In this document: positions 15,492-23,300 of the stretch, in pieces
Numbering within the stretch: position 1 is the first letter of the stretch
How the letters are laid out: each line of letters opens with the position of its first letter
Assembly: GCF_017813245.1 (NCBI RefSeq)
Contig: NZ_JAGIQL010000066.1
Coordinates: 1 to 34,136, forward strand
Reading direction: 5' to 3'
Origin: Streptomyces montanisoli
Lineage (GTDB): Bacteria > Actinomycetota > Actinomycetes > Streptomycetales > Streptomycetaceae
DNA: 34,136 nt
Notes under the pieces: model-generated
Databases searched by the model: none
What the model saw: the letters and a program-made list of their open reading frames with translations, nothing else
What the model was told of the DNA's origin: nothing
Program-made: the position numbers and the translations under genes

Positions 15492-15527
15492 GCGCGGGGG
15501 TATCCGGCGCCGCCGGTACCCCTGCGC
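15492..15527 (+). terminator. Long hairpin after the RodZ-like gene
   Basis: GCGCGGGGGTATCCGGC pairs with GCCGGTACCCCTGCGC across a 3-nt loop, with only a bulged T and one mismatch, 20 nt after the stop codon. It ends 25 nt before the predicted rimO start region. It is best read as a factor-assisted terminator; a role in rimO expression cannot be excluded. Confidence 0.6.
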
Positions 15528-15551
15528 GAGCTGGGCGGCGCCCGGACCCCG

Positions 15552-15557
15552 TAGTCT
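15552..15557 (+). promoter_or_regulatory. Candidate -10 element for a leaderless rimO transcript
   Basis: TAGTCT ends 7 nt before the rimO ATG and no Shine-Dalgarno is visible, so the mRNA is predicted to begin at the start codon. No convincing -35 was found. Confidence 0.35.
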
Positions 15558-15564
15558 TGAGTCC

Positions 15565-17079
15565 ATGCCCGATCGCCGCACCGTCGCTCTCGTCACCCTT
15601 GGCTGCGCCCGTAACGAGGTGGACTCCGAGGAGCTCGCAGGCCGCCTGGCGGCGGACGGCTGGGAGCTCGTCCAGGAAGCCGCCGACGCGGACGTCGCCG
15701 TCGTCAACACCTGCGGTTTCGTCGAGGCCGCCAAGAAGGACTCCGTCGACGCCCTGCTGGAGGCGAACGACCTCAAGGACCACGGCAGGACCCAGGCCGT
15801 CGTCGCCGTCGGCTGCATGGCCGAGCGGTACGGCAAGGAGCTCGCCGACGCCCTGCCGGAAGCCGACGGCGTGCTCGGCTTCGACGACTACGCCGACATC
15901 TCCGACCGTCTCTCCACCATCCTCGGCGGCGGCATCCACGCCTCGCACACCCCCCGCGACCGGCGCAAGCTGCTGCCGCTGAGCCCCGTGGAGCGGCAGG
16001 GCGCCGAGGGCGTCGCGCTGCCCGGCCACGGCGACATCGCGCCTGCGCCGGCCGACCTTCCCGAGGGCATCGCGCCCGCCTCGGGCCCGCGCGCGCCGCT
16101 GCGCAGGCGGCTCGACACGAGCCCCGTCGCGTCGGTGAAGCTCGCGTCCGGCTGCGACCGCCGCTGCTCGTTCTGCGCGATCCCCTCCTTCCGTGGCTCC
16201 TTCATCTCCCGCCGCCCGAGCGACGTGCTCGGCGAGACGCGGTGGCTGGCGGAGCAGGGCGTCAAGGAGGTCATGCTCGTCTCCGAGAACAACACGTCCT
16301 ACGGCAAGGACCTCGGGGACATCCGGCTGCTGGAGACCCTGCTGCCCGAGCTGGCCGCCGTCGACGGGATCGAGCGGATCCGGGTCAGCTACCTTCAGCC
16401 CGCCGAGATGCGGCCCGACCTCGTCGACGTGCTCACCTCCACGCCGAAGGTCGCCCCGTACTTCGACCTGTCCTTCCAGCACTCGGCGCCCGGCGTGCTG
16501 CGGGCCATGCGGCGCTTCGGCGACACCGAGCGCTTCCTCGGGCTGCTCGAGACCATCAGGAACAAGGCGCCGCAGGCGGGCGTCAGATCCAACTTCATCG
16601 TCGGCTTCCCCGGCGAGAGCGAGGCCGACTTCGCCGAGCTCGAACGATTCCTCACCGAGGCGCGGCTGGACGCGATCGGCGTCTTCGGCTACTCCGACGA
16701 GGACGGCACGGAGGCCGCCGGCTACGACACCAAGATCGACGAGGACGTCGTCGCCGAGCGGCTCGCCCATCTCTCGCGCCTCGCCGAGGAACTGACGTCC
16801 CAGCGGGCGCAGGACCGCCTCGGCGAGACGCTCGAGGTCCTCGTGGAGTCCACCGACGTCGCGGACACCGGCGTCGAGGGCGCCGTGGCCGTGGGGCGAG
16901 CGGCCCACCAGGCGCCCGAGACCGACGGCCAGGTGGTCCTCATCTCGGGCGCGGACCTGCGCCCCGGCCGTATGGTCGAGGCGAAGGTGACCGGCAGCGG
17001 CGGCGTCGACCTCGTCGCCGAGCACACCGCGCTTCCGGAGGACCACCTCCGGCCCGCAGGCGAGGAGGCGGCCAGATGA
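15565..17079 (+). CDS. rimO: Ribosomal protein S12 methylthiotransferase RimO
   Basis: A 504-residue radical-SAM enzyme that methylthiolates an Asp of ribosomal protein S12. The N-terminal MTTase domain supplies three Fe-S ligands (Cys14 in TLGCARNE, then NTCGF and VGCMAE). The radical-SAM motif CDRRCSFC has Cys197, Cys201 and Cys204. A C-terminal TRAM domain (~425-495) binds the substrate. The substrate-type motif SENNTSYGKDL and the absence of MiaB hallmarks favour RimO. It is ~60 residues longer than E. coli RimO, mainly from a Pro/Ala-rich insertion at ~125-185. The ATG at 15565 lacks a Shine-Dalgarno. Its TGA overlaps the pgsA ATG (ATGA), so the two are translationally coupled. Confidence 0.95.
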   Translation: MPDRRTVALVTLGCARNEVDSEELAGRLAADGWELVQEAADADVAVVNTCGFVEAAKKDSVDALLEANDLKDHGRTQAVVAVGCMAERYGKELADALPEADGVLGFDDYADISDRLSTILGGGIHASHTPRDRRKLLPLSPVERQGAEGVALPGHGDIAPAPADLPEGIAPASGPRAPLRRRLDTSPVASVKLASGCDRRCSFCAIPSFRGSFISRRPSDVLGETRWLAEQGVKEVMLVSENNTSYGKDLGDIRLLETLLPELAAVDGIERIRVSYLQPAEMRPDLVDVLTSTPKVAPYFDLSFQHSAPGVLRAMRRFGDTERFLGLLETIRNKAPQAGVRSNFIVGFPGESEADFAELERFLTEARLDAIGVFGYSDEDGTEAAGYDTKIDEDVVAERLAHLSRLAEELTSQRAQDRLGETLEVLVESTDVADTGVEGAVAVGRAAHQAPETDGQVVLISGADLRPGRMVEAKVTGSGGVDLVAEHTALPEDHLRPAGEEAAR

Positions 17080-17795
17080 CGGGAGCCCCGGCGTCCGCGA
17101 CGGGCGGTGCCGGCTCCAAGCCGGCGCCCGCGGGGAAGCTGGGGGCCGGGGCCGTCGACGAGGCGAGCCTGTGGAACGTGGCGAACCTGCTGACCATGGT
17201 CCGGCTGCTGCTCGTCCCCGCCTTCGTGGTACTCATGCTGCAGAACGGCGGCTACGACCCCGTCTGGCGCGCCTGGGCGTGGGCGGCGTTCGCCGTCGCG
17301 ATGATCACCGACGTCTTCGACGGCCATCTGGCGCGCACGTACAACCTCGTCACGGACTTCGGGAAGATCGCCGACCCCATCGCCGACAAGGCGATCATGG
17401 GAGCGGCGCTGATCTGCCTGTCGTCGCTCGGCGACCTTCCGTGGTGGGTCACCGCCGTCATCCTGGCGCGGGAGCTCGGGATCACGCTGATGCGGTTCTG
17501 GGTGATCAGACACGGGGTGATCGCGGCCAGCCGCGGCGGCAAGATGAAGACGCTCGCGCAGGGCACGGCCGTCGGCATGTACGTGCTGGCGCTGACGGAC
17601 TGGTGGGGCACGTTCCGGTTCTGGGTGATGGCGGTCGCCGTCGTGCTGACGGTCCTCACCGGCCTCGACTACGTGCGCCAGGCCGTCGTGCTGCGCCGCA
17701 AGGGGATCGCGGCGCAGCACCCGGCGGCCTCCGCGGAGGCGGGGCCCGGGACGGGCGCGGAGCCCGGGACGGGCGCGACGGGGCCCCAGCGGTGA
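17076..17795 (+). CDS. pgsA: CDP-diacylglycerol--glycerol-3-phosphate 3-phosphatidyltransferase
   Basis: A 239-residue integral membrane enzyme that makes phosphatidylglycerol phosphate, the committed step to phosphatidylglycerol and cardiolipin. The CDP-alcohol phosphatidyltransferase motif is complete: D-x2-DG-x2-AR-x8-G-x3-D-x3-D in DVFDGHLARTYN...DFGKIADPIADK. About five or six hydrophobic segments follow the family pattern. The Gly/Ala-rich N-terminal ~30 residues and the C-terminal tail (a short in-frame GTGAEPGTGA duplication) are probably unstructured. The ATG at 17076 overlaps the rimO stop and has GAGGAGG at 17062-17068. Its own TGA overlaps the cinA GTG, making a rimO-pgsA-cinA operon. 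Confidence 0.94.
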   Translation: MTGAPASATGGAGSKPAPAGKLGAGAVDEASLWNVANLLTMVRLLLVPAFVVLMLQNGGYDPVWRAWAWAAFAVAMITDVFDGHLARTYNLVTDFGKIADPIADKAIMGAALICLSSLGDLPWWVTAVILARELGITLMRFWVIRHGVIAASRGGKMKTLAQGTAVGMYVLALTDWWGTFRFWVMAVAVVLTVLTGLDYVRQAVVLRRKGIAAQHPAASAEAGPGTGAEPGTGATGPQR

Positions 17796-18322
17796 GCGCG
17801 GGCCACGACGCCGGCGGCGCGGCGGCAGCGGTCGTGGCACGGCTGACGGAGCTCGGCGCGAGCCTCGCGGCCGCGGAGTCCCTCACCGGCGGGCTGGTGG
17901 CGGCGGAGGTCACCTCCGTGCCCGGCGCATCCCGGGCCTTCCGCGGCTCCGTGACGGCGTACGCGACCGACCTGAAGCGCGACGTGCTGGGCGTCGACGG
18001 GCGGCTGCTCGACGAGCGCGGCGCCGTGGACCCCGACGTGGCGCGTGCCATGGCCGCCGGGGTACGCCGGGCGCTCGGCGCCGACTGGGGGGTGGCGACG
18101 ACGGGCGTCGCGGGCCCCGATCCGCAGGACGGGCAGCCCGTGGGGACCGTCTACGTGGCGGTCGCCGGGCCCGGCGGCGAGGACAAAGTGCGGTCGTTGC
18201 GATTGAACGGCGGCCGGGCGGACATTCGTAAAGAGACCGTCCGCGGAGCGCTCGCTCTGCTCCTCGGGGAACTGCCGGGAAACGAGCGGGCACAGGATAC
18301 GGAAGAAAACGGGGGGACTTGA
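17792..18322 (+). CDS. cinA: CinA C-terminal-domain protein, nicotinamide-nucleotide amidohydrolase (PncC type)
   Basis: A 176-residue protein consisting only of the CinA C-terminal domain, without the N-terminal COG1058 half found in longer CinA proteins. Family motifs are AAESLTGGLVAAEVTSVPGAS near the start (including the putative catalytic Ser of AESLTGG), Y-A-T-D-L-K-R, and TGVAGPDPQDGQPVGTVYVA. By family it deamidates nicotinamide mononucleotide in pyridine nucleotide recycling. The GTG start at 17792 overlaps the pgsA stop (GTGA), so it is the third gene of the rimO-pgsA-cinA operon. cinA is often linked with recA; here recA lies ~8 kb downstream. Confidence 0.92.
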   Translation: MSAGHDAGGAAAAVVARLTELGASLAAAESLTGGLVAAEVTSVPGASRAFRGSVTAYATDLKRDVLGVDGRLLDERGAVDPDVARAMAAGVRRALGADWGVATTGVAGPDPQDGQPVGTVYVAVAGPGGEDKVRSLRLNGGRADIRKETVRGALALLLGELPGNERAQDTEENGGT

Positions 18323-18431
18323 TGTTTGCAGCCCTGAGTGAACACGACATCGCTCCCCGCACGGCCGCGTCCCCAGGCGGTACGGTGGGGCGTGAAGGAT
18401 GCGGCTACGCGGTCCGAGGAGGGAGCCACCG

Positions 18432-18815
18432 ATGATTCTGCTCCGTCGCCTGCTTGGTGACGTGCTGCGTCGGCAGCGCCAACGCCAGGGCCGTACTCTG
18501 CGCGAAGTCTCCTCGTCCGCCCGAGTCTCGCTCGGCTATCTCTCCGAGGTGGAGCGGGGGCAGAAGGAGGCTTCTTCCGAGCTGCTCTCCGCCATCTGCG
18601 ACGCGCTTGACGTACGGATGTCCGAACTCATGCGGGAAGTGAGCGACGAACTGTCGCTGGCCGAGCTGGCCGCGTCGGCGACCGCCGACGAGCCGGTACC
18701 CGCGCCAGTACGTCCGATGCTGGGTTCCCTCGCCGTGACATCGGTGCCGAAGGTGCCGACGGAACGTGTCACGATCAAGGCGCCCACGGAGGCGGTCGAC
18801 GTCGTCGCCGCCTGA
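18432..18815 (+). CDS. clgR: Transcriptional activator ClgR of clp protease genes
   Basis: A 127-residue XRE/Cro-type regulator. The helix-turn-helix occupies ~8-66 (GRTLREVSSSARVSLGYLSE, VERGQKEASSELLSAICDAL) and is near-identical to what I recall of Streptomyces ClgR, which activates clpP1clpP2, clpC1 and lon. The C-terminal tail ends VVAA; in S. lividans the terminal Ala-Ala is the degron through which ClpP removes ClgR, giving feedback. ATG 18432 is chosen for the strong AGGAGGGAG (18417-18425) and because MILLRRLLGDVLRRQRQRQG is the conserved start. It follows cinA by 109 bp on the same strand; a TACGGT at 18381-18386 may be a -10. A strong terminator follows. Confidence 0.92.
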   Translation: MILLRRLLGDVLRRQRQRQGRTLREVSSSARVSLGYLSEVERGQKEASSELLSAICDALDVRMSELMREVSDELSLAELAASATADEPVPAPVRPMLGSLAVTSVPKVPTERVTIKAPTEAVDVVAA

Positions 18816-18838
18816 TCACGACCCACGGGTTTGAGGCG

Positions 18839-18880
18839 AGCCCCCGGCAGGTACCCGATTCGAGTACAGGCCGGGGGCTT
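18839..18880 (+). terminator. Strong terminator between clgR and the Dps-family gene
   Basis: AGCCCCCGGC (18839-18848) pairs perfectly with GCCGGGGGCT (18870-18879), with a further inner GTAC/GTAC pairing. It lies 24 nt after the clgR stop and ~38 nt before the dps start, separating the two transcripts. Confidence 0.8.
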
Positions 18881-18917
18881 CGTCGTCCCCGGCCGCCCGT
18901 TCGGAACTGGAGGTCAC

Positions 18918-19397
18918 ATGTCGGTCGTGAAGAGTTCCCTTTCCGAGGCGGATCTCAAGGTGGTGGGTGAGGCCCTGCAAGGTGCGCTCGCCGACCTCGT
19001 CGACCTCGGTCTCACGGCGAAGCAGGTCCACTGGAACGTGGTGGGCCCGCGCTTCCGCTCCATCCACCTGCAACTCGACGAGGTCGTCACGTCGGCCCGC
19101 GCCCACCAGGACACGGTCGCGGAACGCGCGTCCGCGATCGGCGTGACGCCGGACGGCCGCGCGGCGACCGTCGCGGCGCAGAGCGCCATCAGCGAGGTCA
19201 AGAGCGGCTGGATCAAGGACACCGACGCCGTGCAGACCATGGTGGACGCGCTCCAGGCGGTCATCACCCGGATGCGTGAGCGCGTGGAGGCGACGGACGA
19301 GCCCGACCCGATCACGCAGGACCTGCTGATCGCGGTCACGGGCGACCTGGAGAAGCACGCCTGGATGTTCCAGGCGGAGAGCGCGTCGGGCGGCTGA
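18918..19397 (+). CDS. dpsC: Dps-family ferritin-like DNA-binding protein
   Basis: A 159-residue four-helix-bundle protein of the Dps family, which forms dodecamers that oxidise and store iron and can compact DNA. The ferroxidase-region signature KQVHWNVVGPRFRSIHLQLDE (His and Asp/Glu ligands) and the length are typical. The N- and C-terminal tails are short, so DNA binding through long basic tails as in DpsA is less likely. The start at ATG 18918 has GGAGG four bases upstream. Position after clgR suggests it is S. coelicolor DpsC; the symbol rests on that synteny and is less sure than the family. It has its own transcription unit between two terminators. Confidence 0.88.
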   Translation: MSVVKSSLSEADLKVVGEALQGALADLVDLGLTAKQVHWNVVGPRFRSIHLQLDEVVTSARAHQDTVAERASAIGVTPDGRAATVAAQSAISEVKSGWIKDTDAVQTMVDALQAVITRMRERVEATDEPDPITQDLLIAVTGDLEKHAWMFQAESASGG

Positions 19398-19487
19398 CGG
19401 GCACGCCGCCGGCGCTGACGGCGCTGAGAGCGCAGCGGCTCGAAGAGCCGTCGTTGAGGGGTGGTGGTCGGGCGACGGGTGGGCATC

Positions 19488-19520
19488 GGGGCCGGGCCCA
19501 CACACCGTGGGCCCGGCCCC
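19488..19520. terminator. Bidirectional terminator between dps and nei
   Basis: A perfect 14-bp stem (GGGGCCGGGCCCAC at 19488-19501, loop ACACC, GTGGGCCCGGCCCC at 19507-19520) sits between two convergent genes. A smaller CGGCTC-GAA-GAGCCG hairpin (19436-19450) precedes it just after dps. Confidence 0.85.
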
Positions 19521-19553
19521 GCCGCGTGCCCGTCTCAGCCGGTGTGCCGTCCG

Positions 19554-20312
19554 TCAGCCGGCGGCACCCGGCTGGCAGCGGGGGCACCAGTACGTGGGGC
19601 GGTCCGCCTGTACGGCCTTGCGAACCGGGGTACCGCACCGCGGGCACGGGAGGTTCCTGCGGCCGTACACGTGCAGCCGGCGGCTGCCGCTCGGGAGCTT
19701 CTTGTTGATCTCCAGCAGCCGCTTCGCCGCGACGACCAGCCGCCGGGGCTCGGGGATCTCCCCGATCGGGCTCCACGGGTACGCGCGGGCCACGAAGCAC
19801 GTCTCCGACTTGAAGATGTTGCCGACGCCCGCCAGATTGCGCTGGTCGAGCAGGGCCTCGCCCACCGGGCGTGCCGGGTCCCCGAGCAGATTCCCCAGCG
19901 CCACGGCGCCGTCCCAGCCGGGCCCGAGCAGATCGGGCCCCAGATGGCCCACGGCGCGGTCCTCCTCGGCTGTACGCAGCAGTTCCACCACCTTGAGGCG
20001 GTAGCCGACCGCCGTGCGGTCGGCGGTGCCGACGACCGCACGGATCTCGTGGGAGGGTCCGCCACCCCATCGCCGGTCGCCCTCGTACACCCGCCACGCG
20101 CCGTCCATGCCCAGGTGCGTGTGGAGCGTCAGGCCGCCCTCGACGCGCGCCAGCAGGTGCTTGCCGCGCGGGGTGACGTCGAGCACCGTGCGGCCCACCA
20201 GGTCGGACGTGGCGAACCTGGGCACCCGCAGATCCCAGCGCACCAGGGCCTCGCCCGCCAGCGCCGCGTGCAGCATCCGGGCCGCACGCCACACGGTGTC
20301 TCCCTCGGGCAC
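19554..20312 (-). CDS. nei: Fpg/Nei-family DNA glycosylase/AP lyase
   Basis: A 252-residue base-excision-repair enzyme that removes oxidised bases and cleaves the abasic site. It begins with the catalytic Pro2-Glu3 (after the initiator Met, PEGDTVW), matching Nei more than Fpg. It contains the H2TH segment (LLDQRNLAGVGNIFKSETCF) and ends with a zinc finger (CPRCGTPVRKAVQ ... CPRCQ). The GTG at 20312 is fixed by the need for Pro at position 2. The gene starts 4 nt after the lhr stop on the same strand, so both are made from one mRNA. It ends at the strong bidirectional terminator. Confidence 0.94.
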   Translation of the reverse strand: MPEGDTVWRAARMLHAALAGEALVRWDLRVPRFATSDLVGRTVLDVTPRGKHLLARVEGGLTLHTHLGMDGAWRVYEGDRRWGGGPSHEIRAVVGTADRTAVGYRLKVVELLRTAEEDRAVGHLGPDLLGPGWDGAVALGNLLGDPARPVGEALLDQRNLAGVGNIFKSETCFVARAYPWSPIGEIPEPRRLVVAAKRLLEINKKLPSGSRRLHVYGRRNLPCPRCGTPVRKAVQADRPTYWCPRCQPGAAG

Positions 20313-20316
20313 CGCT

Positions 20317-23300
20317 TCACGCCCTCAGCCGCAGCCCGCGCGGCGTCGCGTGGAACCCGGCGGCCTCGAGCGCCGCTCCCAGCGGTGACGTGAGCGCGGC
20401 GGCGCCGTTGGCCCGCTCCACGGTGATCGTGCCGAGCGCTCCGGCCGCGGCCGCCGCCGCGAGGGCGCCGGCCGCCGCGCCGAACTCGGGTCCTTCCGGG
20501 TCGGCGGCCCACGACAGCAGGGTCTTGCCGCCCCGCTCCACGTACAGCGTCAGCTCCCCGTCGACCAGCACGACGAGGGAGCCCGCCTTCCTGCCCGGCT
20601 TGTGGCTCGCCTCCTGCGGGGGCTCCGGCCACGGCAGGGCGGCGCCGTACGCGTTGGCGGGGTCGGCCGCGGCGAGGACGACCGCCTGCGGCTGAGGATG
20701 CGAGGCCGCCCGCTCACGCGCCGTGGCCGCGGCACGCACCCGGTCCACGGCGCCGTCCATGGCGAACTGCGCCGCGCCAAGGCCCTCGACCACGTAGCCG
20801 CGACGCGCCTGGCCGCTGTCCTCGAACGCCGACAGCACCCGGTACACGGCGGAGAACCCGCCCTCGACGCCCTCGGCCGCGACCGCGCCGCGCGTCACCA
20901 CGCCGTGCCGGTCCAGCAGGGCGCGTGCCCGCGCGTGCGCACGGTGCGTCGCGTCCGGCTCCCGGCCCGGCAGCAGCGACCAGCGGCCGCTGACCGTCGG
21001 CGGGCCTGCACGCGAAGCGGTCCTCGCGGCGGCCGTCAGCGCCCCGTACCGGCCCCGGGGCACGGACCTGCGGGCACGGTGCGCCGTCGCCCCGGCCGTA
21101 CGACCCGAGCCGAGGAAGGAGCGCAGCGGCGCCAGCGTGTCGTTGGTCAGCCGCCCCGACCAGGCGAGGTCCCAGACGGCGTCCGCGAGCTGCGGGTCCG
21201 TCGCGTCGGGGTGCGTCGTCGCGCGCACCTGCTCCGCTATCTGCCGGAAGAACAGGCCGTAGCCCCCGCTCAGGGCGGTCAGCACCGACTCGTGCACCGC
21301 GGTGAGCTCCAGCGGGTGCGGCGCGGGCAGCAGCAGCGGCGCCGTGTCGGCGAGGAACAGCGACACCCAGCCGTCCTTGCCCGGCAGGGCGCCCGCGCCC
21401 GCCCACAGCACCTCTCCCGTGGTGGTCAGCTCGTCCAGCAGCGCCGGTGCGTAGCCGGACACCCGCGAGGGCAGGACCAGCCGCTCGAGCGCGGAGGCCG
21501 GCACGGCGGCGCCCTGCAGCTGCTCGACGGCGCGAGCCAGGCCGTCGATGCCGTGCAGGCGGTGCGCCCCCAGGTGCTGCCACTGCGGAAGGAAGGACGC
21601 GAGCGCTGCCGGCGCGACCGGTTCGAGCTCCTCGCGCAGTGCGGCCAGCGAGCGGCGGCGCAGCCTGCGCAGCACCGTCGCGTCGCACCACTCCTGGCCG
21701 ATGCCCTCGGGATGGAACTCGCCCTGCACGACCCGGCCCGCCGCCGCGAGCCGGTGCAGCGCGCCGTCCGTGACGGCCGTGCCGAGGCCGAACCGCGCGG
21801 CCGCCTGCGCGGACGTGAACGGGCCGTGGGTGCGGGCGTAGCGCGCGAGCAGATCGCCCAGCGGGTCCTTCACCGGCTCCATGAACGCCTCGGGCACGCC
21901 GACGGGCAGCGCCGTGCCCAGCGCGTCCCTCAGCCGGCCCGCGTCCTCGACCGCGGCCCAGTGCTCCGCGCCGCCGATCCGTACCTCGATGGCGCGGCGG
22001 TGCGCCGCAAGCTCCCCGGCCCAGCCCGCCTCGGCGCCGCGCTCCGCCAGCTCCGCCGCGGTGAGCGGGCCGAGCACGCGCAGCAGGTCCGCCACCCCCT
22101 CGGCGTCCTTGACCCGCCGGTCCTCCGTCAGCCACTGGAGCTCGCGCTCCAGCTCGGCCAGCACCTCGGGGTCGAGGAGCTCCCGCAGCTCCGCCTGGCC
22201 CAGCAGCTCCGCGAGCAGCCGCGAGTCGAGCGACAGCGCCGCGGCCCGGCGCTCGGCGAGCGGTGAGTCGCCCTCGTACAGGAACTGCGCGACGTAGCCG
22301 AACAGCAGCGAGCGGGCGAACGGGGACGGCTCGGCGGTGGTGACCTCGACGAGCCGCACCCGGCGCGCCTCGATGTCGCCCATCAGCTCCGTGAGGCCCG
22401 GCACGTCGAACACGTCCTGCAGGCACTCACGCACCGCCTCGAGGACGATGGGGAAGGACCCGAACTCGCTCGCCACCTGGAGCAGCTGGGAGGCGCGCTG
22501 GCGCTGCTGCCACAGCGGCGTGCGCTTTCCGGGGCTGCGGCGCGGCAGCAGCAGCGCGCGCGCCGCGCACTCGCGGAACCGGGACGCGAACAGCGCGGAA
22601 CCGCCCACCTGCTCCGTGACGACGCCGCGCACGTCGCCCGCGTCGAACGTGACATCGCCCGCGCCCACCGGGGGCTGCTCGCTGTCGTACGAGGCCTCGG
22701 ACGCGGCGGGCTCGGCGTCGAGCAGGTCGAACCCCATGAGGTCGGCGTCGGGCAGCCGCAGCACGATGCCGTCGTCCGCGTGCATCACCTGCGCGTCCAT
22801 GCCGTAGCGCTCGGCGAGGCGGGACGCCAGGGCGAGGGCCCACGGCGCGTGCACCTGCGCGCCGAACGGCGAGTGCACCACGACGCGCCAGTCGCCCAGC
22901 TCGTCCCTGAACCGCTCCACGACGATCGTCCGGTCGTCGGGGACGTGCCCGCACGCCTTGCGCTGCTCGTCCAGGTACGACAGGACGTTCCCCGCGGCCC
23001 ACGTGTCGAGGCCGGCCGTCATCAGCCGAAGGCGCGCGTCCTCCCCGGACAGCGCGCCGACCTCGCGCAGGAAGGCCCCCACGGCCCGCCCGAGCTCGAG
23101 CGGCCTGCCCAGCTGGTCGCCCTTCCAGAACGGCAGCCGCCCCGGCGTGCCGGGCGCGGGGGTGACCAGGACGCGGTCGCGGGTGATGTCCTCGATGCGC
23201 CACGAGGTCGTGCCCAGCGTGAAGACGTCCCCGACACGCGACTCGTAGACCATCTCCTCGTCCAGCTCGCCGACCCGGCCGCCGCCCTTCTTCGGGTCGG

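Noticed and set aside
17740..17790. Short tandem duplication at the end of pgsA
   Set aside because: It is in frame (GTGAEPGTGA) and within a variable coding tail, so it was not counted with the stop-spanning repeats.
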